Shown piece after piece: positions 56,326-64,000 of a DNA stretch of 64,000 nucleotides (position 1 is the stretch's first letter; the number at the start of each line of letters is the position of its first letter). The translations under genes were made by a program, and so were the position numbers. The DNA is from Sporocytophaga sp. (lineage in GTDB: Bacteria; Bacteroidota; Bacteroidia; Cytophagales; Cytophagaceae), in the NCBI GenBank assembly GCA_024707265.1, contig JANQAB010000009.1, positions 186,001-250,000 of the forward strand. The letters are read 5' to 3'. Below the pieces are notes generated by a model. It ran no database searches and was not told the DNA's origin. It saw only the letters and a program-made list of their open reading frames with translations.

Positions 56326-56967
56326 TTAACGTCTTCTGATTCTGATTTTTGCTTTATTCTCTTCTCCGTGAAGAAGACGAACTATATTTTTTTGGTGTGT
56401 GATAACTACCAGAGCAAAAATTGCAAAAGCAAAAAGCACTACTATCGGCTGATTTGGGCTAAACCTTGGAAGACATAGCAAGATAGGAAATGCTAAAGCT
56501 GAAGTCATTGAACCAAGGGATACATATTTAAATATCAGAAATACAACCAGAAACACTAAAATACAAAGAAGAGCAGCTTCAGATTGTATAGATAATATCA
56601 TTCCTAAAAGTGTTGCGACACCCTTCCCTCCTTTAAACCTTTCATAAACGGGAAAAATATGTCCTGCCACGGCTGCCAATCCGAAAAATAGCTTGTATAG
56701 TACAAGATCCTGGTGATCAATTAAATTAAAATATGCAAGAAAGAATGCGCTATTGGTTGCAGTCCAACCTTTTAGAATATCCACCAGCATCACTATAATG
56801 CCCGCCTTTTTTCCCATTACCCTGAAAGTATTTGTTGCACCTGCATTTCCGCTACCAAAATCCCTTACATCCAAACCAAAAAAGGCTTTACCATACCAAA
56901 CAGCGGTAGGCAAAGATCCTATCAGATAGGCTAAAACAATTCCGATTGTTATAAATAATATGCTCAT
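56326..56967 (-). CDS. plsY: Glycerol-3-phosphate acyltransferase PlsY
   Basis: A 213-residue inner-membrane enzyme with five or six helices and the motifs GSGNAGATNTFR (about 38-49), FKGGKGVATLLG and a third conserved loop HQKNIVRLLHGEE. It transfers acyl from acyl phosphate to glycerol-3-phosphate in phospholipid synthesis. Length and motifs are normal. Confidence 0.95.
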   Translation of the reverse strand: MSILFITIGIVLAYLIGSLPTAVWYGKAFFGLDVRDFGSGNAGATNTFRVMGKKAGIIVMLVDILKGWTATNSAFFLAYFNLIDHQDLVLYKLFFGLAAVAGHIFPVYERFKGGKGVATLLGMILSIQSEAALLCILVFLVVFLIFKYVSLGSMTSALAFPILLCLPRFSPNQPIVVLFAFAIFALVVITHQKNIVRLLHGEENKAKIRIRRR

Positions 56968-57037
56968 GTTTCTTACTTACGTGTAACCTTAACAAAATGT
57001 TAATTTTTGAAAAATACCAAATTTGATTAATAAAACA

Positions 57038-57074
57038 AAAGAGATTAAAAATCAAATTGATTTTTAATCTCTTT
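57038..57074 (-). terminator. Terminator after the giant exported protein
   Basis: AAAGAGATTAAAAATC pairs with its complement around a short loop, giving a 16-18 bp AT-rich stem about 40 bases after the stop. It is A/T-flanked on both sides and lies just upstream of plsY. Confidence 0.75.
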
Positions 57075-57114
57075 GTCGCGAAACCAAAATCTTCAAGCAA
57101 AAGTTCCTGAAATG

Positions 57115-59904
57115 TTAATTTCCGAATAGGTTTTTCATCTTTTGCTGGTCTTGCTGCTGCTTTTTCCTGTCTTCCATTGAAGGGTCTGGCTTACTACCTC
57201 CGGCAGGATCTTCCCCTCCCTGATCCAGATTTTGGTCAGGCAGCTTATATTTATCATAGTTTTTTGTGTCTTCCTTTCCTTTTTTGGCAGGCTTAGACGT
57301 CTTTTTTGCCGGGGTTTCTTCCTCTACTTCCTCTCCCACACCTGGCATTTCATCTGCTGGAGCTTCTTCCTGAAGCTCTTCCTCGGCAGCTCCCTCCTCT
57401 TCATACTCCTGACTTTCAGGTATATCTTCATCCAGGTCCTCCTGAACTCCAAGATACCTCTCTTTAAACATTGTTACAAATCTTGTTTTTTCGCCATTCT
57501 CCGCTTTGACATAATAAAATTTGGAACGATCCGGCAATTCTCCTTTTGATTTTCCAGCCAATATAGAATTCACCTCATCATTTGAAGATGTGACAGCAAA
57601 TCTATTGTCGTCATAGGTAATGTAATACCAGGAGTGCGGACTTGCTTCAAGATAGATGTTTATCACATCTCCTTTTGGCGTCTTCTTTATTTCAATATGT
57701 CCTGGCATTGCTTTATTTATATCATCCTTTAAAATATTAGACACATAAATAGTACCTACACTGTAAAAGGCTTTGTACTCTGCCGACCATTTCAGATTGA
57801 CATCCGAGAATACTACATTTTTCCCAAAATCACTGTCAATCATCGGCAATGGAGCATATCCAAGAGATTTCTGGCTCTTAAACTTTTCCGCACCAGCATT
57901 TCCTATAAGTTCTGCCAGCTTATATACCAAAACAGTATCTCTGACAAATATTTTTTCTGAAGTTTCAGATGTGTCTAATGGGAAAGCTGAAGCCATGGTC
58001 TTCATATTTTTGCCAACTGCCGCCAGTACCGATGAATTTACTTTGAAGTTGAATGACAATATAGTATTGAATTCATACTTAAAATTAGTAAGATCTGATT
58101 TTCCAAAACCTGCAGCGTCCAGGGTAATATTCTTATTTTCTTTAAGAATGTTAAATTTTCCTGAAAATTCTGAAGTTGAGTTAGCATCATCATATGAGAA
58201 GATACTTCCCTGTTTTGTTTTGCCTGCAAGTCTATCCGGAACACCAACCCTGAACAATCCTTTTTGTGCAATATATTCCAGAACTCCTTTGGTACTGAAG
58301 ATATCATGATCCAGCTGATTTCTCTTTTGCGAGATAAATGTAGTATACATCTCATTGGATCTTGTATCAAAGTACATACCGGTTGTTAATGGAGTACCAT
58401 TCCCTGCGACAGCATTGTCTACGTTGATTACTACGTCTCCATTGGATCCGTCATTATTATACTTCAGCCATTGTGAATAGCTCAATGCTCCTTTAAGATC
58501 TAACTTGAGGAAGCCGTCAAAAGCAAGGAATTTCTTTTCTGCGAACAGGGTAACCTTACCTTTATAGAGGATTTTTGGCGCTACTTCCAGACTATCTTCT
58601 TCCCTGATAGCTCCCATTGCTACAGTATGCGCTCCTTCTTTTTTCTTCTCAGATTCTACGAGTCTAAAATCCTGAAATTTGAAAGAAAGGGTATCCGCAC
58701 CAAGGTTAACATATTGGTAAGTGGCTTCTCCGGCAAATTTCTTTCTACCCTCAATATCAATAATTCCATCATATAAATGGTGGTATTTGGTGACAGAATC
58801 CAGCACTATTCTTGCATTTTTTAACGTACGCATAACAGCATTCTCTTCCACTATCACTTTGCTGCTATCAGGATATACCAATCCGTCTGCTACTTTAATA
58901 TAAGGAATACCAAATACGTTAAGCGTTAGCTTTTCCATGTCATAGACTGCGTCGGTTGCATTAAAGACAAGGCTGTCCTGATCAGCTCTGGTAGAGTAGA
59001 AATATGACTTATTAATATTTCCACCTTCAGGCATTTTCATGAAGATCTTTTTCTTTTTCAGGTCCCAGGTTCCTTCATCCAGAGAAGTCTTATACTGGGC
59101 ATATGGAAATTCATTACTTGCAAAACCTTGTTGTTCCGGACTAAACTGAGCAATGCTTTGATCGAGATCGAAATTCAACTTCACTTGCTCACATTTCAAT
59201 GCAGGCTTATCAGGGTTATCAGACTTAACCTTGAAAAGTGTCTCTCTCGCTGCAAACTTTGTTTGTTCAAAATGGAATTTTGGAGATTCGGATTCCGAAC
59301 CTCTGGTAATAAGCACTCCTTTACCGAACATACCATTCTTGGTAAGGATGGCCGTACCGTGCATATCTCCCGTGCCTTTATAAAACTTGATAGGATCTTT
59401 TGCATTGGAAATAAACATACTGTCGGCTTTAGGCAACCACTTAAGTCTGTAATCATTGACCATCATGTCAGGGTAAAGAACGTCCGGAGATGAGGCCTGA
59501 GCACAACCACCTTCCTTATTGACGACCGATGTTCCTTCAGTAAGTACCGAGTCCTTAAAAAATGCAAAATCCTTGGATTTGAGAACAGCATTTAAATATG
59601 TGATATCACCATCTCCACGAATTCCTTTATTATCAAGAGATATTCTGTTATAATATGTTCCGGTTCCGTTGTACAGCTGATAACCATTTTTGGGTGCATC
59701 GTGAACAAACCCCAGAGAATAATCCGGCATTACAATCAGTTTTTCATTAAACTCGGGGAAAATTCCACCTGTTTCAAAACTTCCGTCAAAACCAATGGCT
59801 TGAGGATCATCACTACTTAAGCTGTCTATTTTAAATGGGGGAATCTTAAATTTAATGGTGGTATCGTAAGCCCCGTTAGCTATTGTTGGTTTGTCAAAAA
59901 ACAC
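57115..59904 (-). CDS. Giant conserved exported protein, C-terminal part (frameshifted)
   Basis: Last 929 codons of one large gene. The join to the preceding piece is a T6 run (59949-59954) with one extra base, so that RKR-IPAYPIFDATSGATV leads into FFDKPTIANGAYD. The sequence is repetitive beta-strand material (LNFDLDQSIAQFSPEQQGF, LSYSQWLKYNNDGSNGD), ending in a long acidic Glu/Pro/Lys tail (about residues 840-929) with EEETPAKKTSKPAKKGKED and a Gln-rich end. No catalytic motif recognised. Similar giant proteins occur once per genome in Cytophagales, as far as I recall. Confidence 0.7.
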   Translation of the reverse strand: MFFDKPTIANGAYDTTIKFKIPPFKIDSLSSDDPQAIGFDGSFETGGIFPEFNEKLIVMPDYSLGFVHDAPKNGYQLYNGTGTYYNRISLDNKGIRGDGDITYLNAVLKSKDFAFFKDSVLTEGTSVVNKEGGCAQASSPDVLYPDMMVNDYRLKWLPKADSMFISNAKDPIKFYKGTGDMHGTAILTKNGMFGKGVLITRGSESESPKFHFEQTKFAARETLFKVKSDNPDKPALKCEQVKLNFDLDQSIAQFSPEQQGFASNEFPYAQYKTSLDEGTWDLKKKKIFMKMPEGGNINKSYFYSTRADQDSLVFNATDAVYDMEKLTLNVFGIPYIKVADGLVYPDSSKVIVEENAVMRTLKNARIVLDSVTKYHHLYDGIIDIEGRKKFAGEATYQYVNLGADTLSFKFQDFRLVESEKKKEGAHTVAMGAIREEDSLEVAPKILYKGKVTLFAEKKFLAFDGFLKLDLKGALSYSQWLKYNNDGSNGDVVINVDNAVAGNGTPLTTGMYFDTRSNEMYTTFISQKRNQLDHDIFSTKGVLEYIAQKGLFRVGVPDRLAGKTKQGSIFSYDDANSTSEFSGKFNILKENKNITLDAAGFGKSDLTNFKYEFNTILSFNFKVNSSVLAAVGKNMKTMASAFPLDTSETSEKIFVRDTVLVYKLAELIGNAGAEKFKSQKSLGYAPLPMIDSDFGKNVVFSDVNLKWSAEYKAFYSVGTIYVSNILKDDINKAMPGHIEIKKTPKGDVINIYLEASPHSWYYITYDDNRFAVTSSNDEVNSILAGKSKGELPDRSKFYYVKAENGEKTRFVTMFKERYLGVQEDLDEDIPESQEYEEEGAAEEELQEEAPADEMPGVGEEVEEETPAKKTSKPAKKGKEDTKNYDKYKLPDQNLDQGGEDPAGGSKPDPSMEDRKKQQQDQQKMKNLFGN

Positions 59905-61438
59905 TGTTGCTCCGGATGTAGCATCGAATATAGGGTAAGCAGGAATTCTTTTTTCTTCCTGATTTATTATCCGGTTTATTTATATAAAGTGTTCCGGATG
60001 AATACCTCAATTCATTACCTAGCACTCTTGCTTTTCCCTTTTCAGTTTTCTCTTTAGACTCAACTGCCAGTCTTATCTGGTCAATAGTTTTTAAGTGTAC
60101 TAGAAAGCTGTCGTAGACAAAGTTGAAATCATTTCCAATGAACTGAAAGTTCTGAGTATTGATTTTACCATGAAAAGAGAAGTCTCTGTTTTTCAATATT
60201 TTTAGCTCCCTCTTATCAGGAACAAAGTTTACATTAAGAGAATCACTTATATAAATTTTATCTACACCTCTTACCAACAACTCATTTGAATTAAGATCCA
60301 GGGTCGCATTAGCTCCTCCAGGGCTGATGGAAACAAAGGTGATGTTATCATAATCTTTTTTATCTCTTCGGGAAAGCACATAGTGTCTGGCTTTTCTTCT
60401 CAATTTGATTTCACCCGCTTTTACATTATAATCGATAAACCCTGTCTTCATCAGTTGGACCATTGCACCACGTACAGTCAGAGGTTCAAGTTTATAAGCT
60501 TTTGCAACATCTTCAGCAAACATCACATCAGACTTAGTTTTGTCTGCATGCGCTACGATCATCTGAAGGGGATGGAACTTGTACATTCCCTGCATACCAG
60601 AATATTTATCTCCGCTGAAATATTCTTCTGATTCAAATAAGGCAGGAATTTGGTCTCTTCCATTAGTAATATTAAAGTCAATTTGAGATCCTGCAAGATT
60701 CCAGGAAAGCGCATCCGCTACTATTTCTATTTTATGATAACTATCCAAAAATGGAGAATGTCTATATCCATTGGGTTTGGTTATTCGAACAGTTGCGCTA
60801 TTTTTATTATATTTTAAACTACCTCCAGGGTGGAATATGGAATCTGTTTCGGTCTGATATAACACAATACTTGAAACATCCGAAGTAATTGTAGAGTCTG
60901 TCATTGTAAATCTAGGCGAGACAGATCTGATCCTGGTTTTTCCTTCGTGCAGAATTTCTATAGAAGCAGTTCCTTCATCAATAGACGAACTGTACATCTT
61001 TCTTCCAGCCAGAGACAAACCACCTTTGTATTTTATATTTTCCCCAAGCCCTTTGATCTCAATATTACTTCCATATGATTTGAATCTTGGATACTGGTTA
61101 TCTTCAAAAGTCTTATGCTTTTTGCTGTTAAATTCAAAAATACCTTCCACCTTGTTATCTGTTTTGGCAGGATAAGTCAGCACTGCACTCTCACAAACCA
61201 ACTTCGTAGATTTAACAGGAAAGTTGTACTCTTTTAACTCAGCTGTTATTTCATCTGGTCCAAAACCAGCCATAGTCCAGTCAAATTTCCCCCCGTTTCC
61301 AACAAAAAGATTATTTTTCAGCATCAGACTTCCGCTTGTACCTTTAAGAGCGGTACTATCAGAGGCAGTTACGAAGACAAAGTCTACATCTTTAAATTCT
61401 ATAACAGCTCCATCTATTGGTGGCTGGGGAGTTGGCAC
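59894..61438 (-). CDS. Giant conserved exported protein, middle part (frameshifted)
   Basis: 514 codons between the two frameshifts. Beta-rich with repeated LKNNLFVGNGGKFDW, VEGIFEFNSKKHKTFED and KGGLSLAGRKMYSSSIDEGT motifs, suggesting a repetitive shell- or solenoid-like fold. One helical insert (SDVMFAEDVAKAYKLEPL...RGAMVQLMKTGFIDYN) resembles a winged-helix-like segment. The frame before it is restored by one added base near 61538-61543. Confidence 0.65.
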   Translation of the reverse strand: MPTPQPPIDGAVIEFKDVDFVFVTASDSTALKGTSGSLMLKNNLFVGNGGKFDWTMAGFGPDEITAELKEYNFPVKSTKLVCESAVLTYPAKTDNKVEGIFEFNSKKHKTFEDNQYPRFKSYGSNIEIKGLGENIKYKGGLSLAGRKMYSSSIDEGTASIEILHEGKTRIRSVSPRFTMTDSTITSDVSSIVLYQTETDSIFHPGGSLKYNKNSATVRITKPNGYRHSPFLDSYHKIEIVADALSWNLAGSQIDFNITNGRDQIPALFESEEYFSGDKYSGMQGMYKFHPLQMIVAHADKTKSDVMFAEDVAKAYKLEPLTVRGAMVQLMKTGFIDYNVKAGEIKLRRKARHYVLSRRDKKDYDNITFVSISPGGANATLDLNSNELLVRGVDKIYISDSLNVNFVPDKRELKILKNRDFSFHGKINTQNFQFIGNDFNFVYDSFLVHLKTIDQIRLAVESKEKTEKGKARVLGNELRYSSGTLYINKPDNKSGRKKNSCLPYIRCYIRSNSVF

Positions 61439-62172
61439 ATAACCAATGTTATAGATATTTTGATCTTCCGGCTTTGCTTGACTTTCATCCAGTGTTCCCC
61501 AGCTATTTTCTTCTGCTTCCGGATTATCCCAGTCACTAAAAAATTCTTTTTCTTTTTATCAATGTCCTTAGCATTGCCCCAGCCATCGTCTGTTGTCTGA
61601 GTTTGTGCCTGATCTTGCTGCTCTTCCTTTGCAAGTAGCTGGTCATACTGGTCTATTACAGAAGCTTCCTCCTTTGCTTTTACCAATCTGAAGTTATAAG
61701 ATCCTCCTTTAAAATAAAGTCTGTTATACCCGGAAGAATAAACCATTCCCTTTTCTACAACCAGCCTTATAGTAGAAAAATAAGTATTCAATTTCTGTCC
61801 GTCATATTTTTCTACAGCATATTGAGTGATAGCTAAAAGGGTATCAAGATTAGAACCTGAAAGGTTTGCATTTTTAGATGCAACTAAAGTCGCAAAGAAA
61901 TCCGAAAAATTAGGATTTGTCCTTAATTTTTTGGATTTCAGCATTTTCTGACAGGTTTCGATAATCTTTTTCTTTTGATCATCAGAAAATCCTGCCCAGG
62001 TGGAGTTAAAATTTGAGGCCACAATCATCACTCCCTGATTATTGGTGGTATTAAGCATTGTACTCACGTCCACTACAAATTGTGCAGGATCAGATGCAAG
62101 TTTGTACTGCGCTCTGCATAATAGAGGAACAGCAACAATTAAAAAAATAAGGTAAAATTTAAGCCTCATCAT
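61414..62172 (-). CDS. Giant conserved exported protein, N-terminal part (frameshifted)
   Basis: I start at MMRLKFYLIFLIVAVPLLCRA, which gives a proper signal peptide; the longer frame overlaps prmA. A helical region follows (ASDPAQFVVDVSTMLNTTNN, FSDDQKKKIIETCQKMLKSK). The frame fails at DKKKKN because a base is missing near an A6 run; adding one gives EFFSDWDNPEAEENSWGTLD, then NIGYVPTPQPPIDGAVIEFK in the next piece. The repaired protein is about 1685 residues. It follows prmA closely. Confidence 0.7.
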   Translation of the reverse strand: MMRLKFYLIFLIVAVPLLCRAQYKLASDPAQFVVDVSTMLNTTNNQGVMIVASNFNSTWAGFSDDQKKKIIETCQKMLKSKKLRTNPNFSDFFATLVASKNANLSGSNLDTLLAITQYAVEKYDGQKLNTYFSTIRLVVEKGMVYSSGYNRLYFKGGSYNFRLVKAKEEASVIDQYDQLLAKEEQQDQAQTQTTDDGWGNAKDIDKKKKNFLVTGIIRKQKKIAGEHWMKVKQSRKIKISITLVMCQLPSHQ

Positions 62173-62183
62173 GGTAATTTCTC

Positions 62184-63008
62184 TCAGGAATTTTGAAACA
62201 CTAAACAAGCCCAGTTATTTTTTTGCAGGCTCTTTTCGAATTTTAAGCCCCTGTCAAGTGCTTCTGATTTAATATCTTCAATGTCTTCTGTATAAAATCC
62301 GCTTAAAAGCAGATATCCGGATTTATATAGTGCTAATGCATATAGGTTGATTTCATCCAGTAATACATTCTTGTTAATATTTGCTAGGATTAAATCGTAT
62401 TTATTGTTGGCAAGATTCAACTCCGCCATTGTACCCTGCAAACATTTCATATTTATATTATTGATTTCAGCGTTTTCTTTCATATTAGAGAAGGCCCACT
62501 CATCAATATCTGTTGCTGTAATTTCTTTAGCTCCAAGCAATCCGGCGAAGATGCCCAATACTCCTGTTCCTGCTCCTGCATCAAGAATTGTTTTCCCCTG
62601 ATGATCAAGTCCTAGTTGAGCTTTTATCATCAAAGAAGTAGTTTCATGATGACCTGTTCCAAATGCCATTTTGGGGTTGATCAGGATCTCATACGGAAAA
62701 TTCTTGTCAGGGTGATGAAATGCTGCCCTGATGAGCACCTGATCTTCAATTCTGACCGGATCAAAGTTTTTCTCCCATTCTTCATTCCAGTTCTTTTTTT
62801 CAAGTTTAGATACAGTATATTCAAGGATATTCTGATATCTGCCCAACACCTCTTTTAATTGCTCTTCCTGAAAAAGGTCATCTAGCACATATGCCTCGAC
62901 TCCTTCTTCAGTTTCCTGAAAAGAATCAAAACCTAAAAAATCGAGTTCAGCAATCAGCATATCCTTTATCTCCTCTGATGCCGGAATTATTATTTGAAGA
63001 AAGTCCAA
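62184..63008 (-). CDS. prmA: Ribosomal protein L11 methyltransferase PrmA
   Basis: A 274-residue SAM-dependent methyltransferase. The N-terminal substrate domain ends at ILINPKMAFGTGHHETT, a family hallmark. SAM motif I is ILDAGAGTGVLGIFAGLLGA, acidic loop ATDIDEWA, and motif IV ILANINKNVL (N-I-N in place of the DPPY motif). It trimethylates L11. Length normal. Lies between tpiA and the giant exported protein gene. Confidence 0.95.
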   Translation of the reverse strand: MDFLQIIIPASEEIKDMLIAELDFLGFDSFQETEEGVEAYVLDDLFQEEQLKEVLGRYQNILEYTVSKLEKKNWNEEWEKNFDPVRIEDQVLIRAAFHHPDKNFPYEILINPKMAFGTGHHETTSLMIKAQLGLDHQGKTILDAGAGTGVLGIFAGLLGAKEITATDIDEWAFSNMKENAEINNINMKCLQGTMAELNLANNKYDLILANINKNVLLDEINLYALALYKSGYLLLSGFYTEDIEDIKSEALDRGLKFEKSLQKNNWACLVFQNS

Positions 63009-63045
63009 AATAAACTATTTAAAATACTAAATATTTAAATTATTT

Positions 63046-63110
63046 AAAAAGGCTGGACTACTAATATTCGGAGTTTATAATCCGAGAATACTACCAACCC
63101 AGCCCTTTAT
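63046..63110 (-). terminator. Structured region between tpiA and prmA, probable terminator
   Basis: An outer stem GGCTGG/CCAGCC and an inner stem ATTCGGA/TCCGAGAAT form a long nested hairpin. On the minus strand it ends CCAGCCTTTTT, so it most likely terminates tpiA transcripts. It is longer than a usual terminator. Confidence 0.6.
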
Positions 63111-63118
63111 TATTTGTT

Positions 63119-63877
63119 TTAGAATGATTTAACAATATCAACGAAATCTCTAGCTTTTAAGCTTGCTCCCCTATCAAACCACCGTCAACATCCGGGCAGG
63201 CGAAAAGCTCTTTAGCATTGTCAGGCTTACAGCTTCCACCATATAGAATCGTAGTGTCATCTGCAACTTTAGCTCCATACTTGGATTTAATATGGTCCCT
63301 GATGATAGCATGCATTTCCTGAGCCTGAGCTGTAGTAGCTGTAACGCCAGTACCTATTGCCCAGATTGGTTCATATGCAATAACCACTTTTAGAAATTCG
63401 GATTCAGGAAGGTGGAAAAGACTTTCTGTTAATTGGCTTTTAACGAAATCCAGGTGTACACCTTTTTCTCTTTGGCTTAACGTTTCACCACAACAAAATA
63501 TTGGAGTAAGACCATTCTGAAGAGTGATATTTACTTTTTCAGTTAGAAACTGATTCGATTCATTAAAATATTCTCTTCTTTCGCTATGGCCTAAAATTAC
63601 ATATCCAACGCCTACAGACTTTAACATTTCCACCGAAATTTCACCGGTAAAAGCTCCGGAAGCTTTTGAATGACAGTTCTGAGCGCCAAGACTGACTTTG
63701 CTTCCTTCTACTAATTTGCTCACTGCATGAAGCTCAATATAAGGTGGGCATAGAACGATCCCAGCATCAGATTTTACTTCATCTTTAACCATATTAACAA
63801 CTTCTGAAGCAAGCTTTAAACCTTCTTCCAAAGTTTTATTCATTTTCCAGTTTCCAGCAACTATTTTTTTTTCTCAT
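63119..63877 (-). CDS. tpiA: Triose-phosphate isomerase TpiA (two compensating indels)
   Basis: Glycolytic TIM-barrel enzyme interconverting dihydroxyacetone phosphate and glyceraldehyde-3-phosphate. An extra base in a T9 run (63864-63872) hides the true start MRKKIVAGNWKMNKTLEEG with the catalytic Lys. A missing base in a C4 run (63168-63171) changes GGLIGGASLKARDFVDIVK to GGLIGEQA. Corrected, the protein has 252 residues, exactly family length. VILGHSERREYF (catalytic His) and VIAYEPIWAIGTG (catalytic Glu) are intact. An essential-type enzyme with two indels is strong evidence of sequence error. Confidence 0.93.
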
Positions 63878-64000
63878 TATCCTTTAGGTATTAAAATTGA
63901 CACAAAAGACAAATTTAAAATAATTGAGAACTAATTTTAATCTTTTTTTGACAGAACAGGGGGCTTGGAGAAAAATTTAAGGAAAAAATTAAAGAAAACA
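63878..64000 (-). promoter_or_regulatory. Upstream region of tpiA with a possible Bacteroidota promoter
   Basis: On the minus strand a TAAATTTG sequence (63910-63917) fits the Bacteroidota -7 box TAnnTTTG about 33 bases upstream of the tpiA start. The -33 element is not convincing. Confidence 0.3.

Noticed and set aside
1..64000. CRISPR array, rRNA or tRNA genes
   Set aside because: No regularly spaced direct repeats of CRISPR type and no rRNA-like or tRNA cloverleaf sequence were noticed. The repeats present are SprB protein repeats, IS copies and one short tandem repeat.

Overview
The window looks like chromosome from an AT-rich Bacteroidota bacterium, most likely of the Cytophagales (Cytophaga/Sporocytophaga-like). 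The evidence is the SprB-type repeat adhesin, many exported fibronectin-III and beta-barrel proteins, a TANFOR-type surface protein, the lack of Shine-Dalgarno sites, and typical Bacteroidota blocks (RDD/SpoIIM/DUF4129/DUF4350/MoxR/DUF58; coaX/outer-membrane protein/lptC/PpiD). The genus is inferred, not shown. I saw no rRNA, tRNA or CRISPR array.

Region 1 (1-18917) is one long minus-strand run of cell-surface genes. In transcription order these are an outer-membrane barrel, a TANFOR/Fn3 protein, a large exported protein whose C-terminus looks like a polymorphic toxin, a possible immunity protein, a membrane protein, two lipoproteins, a 1454-residue exported protein, a five-domain Fn3 protein and a SprB-repeat adhesin that runs off the window.

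Region 2 (about 19.4-37.4 kb) is a defence island broken up by insertion sequences. It holds an XRE regulator; a Pycsar pair (membrane effector plus nucleotide cyclase); a giant SAMD9-like STAND NTPase; a truncated nuclease-STAND gene cut by an IS21-family element; a tandemly duplicated ISAon1-type element; a sigma-factor/Panacea-like pair; and a CBASS-like operon. That operon encodes a CD-NTase, a patatin phospholipase, an LRAT/H-REV107-like protein with membrane helices, and a KTSC-domain protein. The last two genes make it the most unusual system in the window.

Region 3 (37.9-64 kb) is housekeeping: two pirins, a FrnE-type DsbA protein, the MoxR cluster, a cytochrome-b5-like haem protein, amino-sugar/peptidoglycan recycling (sugar kinase, murQ, anmK), PpiD, lptC, coaX, plsY, a giant conserved exported protein, prmA and tpiA.

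A caution runs through everything. At least 18 one-base indels, nearly all in homopolymers (15 extra bases, 3 missing), split genes that are otherwise intact, including essential ones such as tpiA and coaX. In every case, correcting the single base restores a full-length frame of whole-codon length. I read these as probable sequencing errors, so split genes are described here as pieces of one protein.
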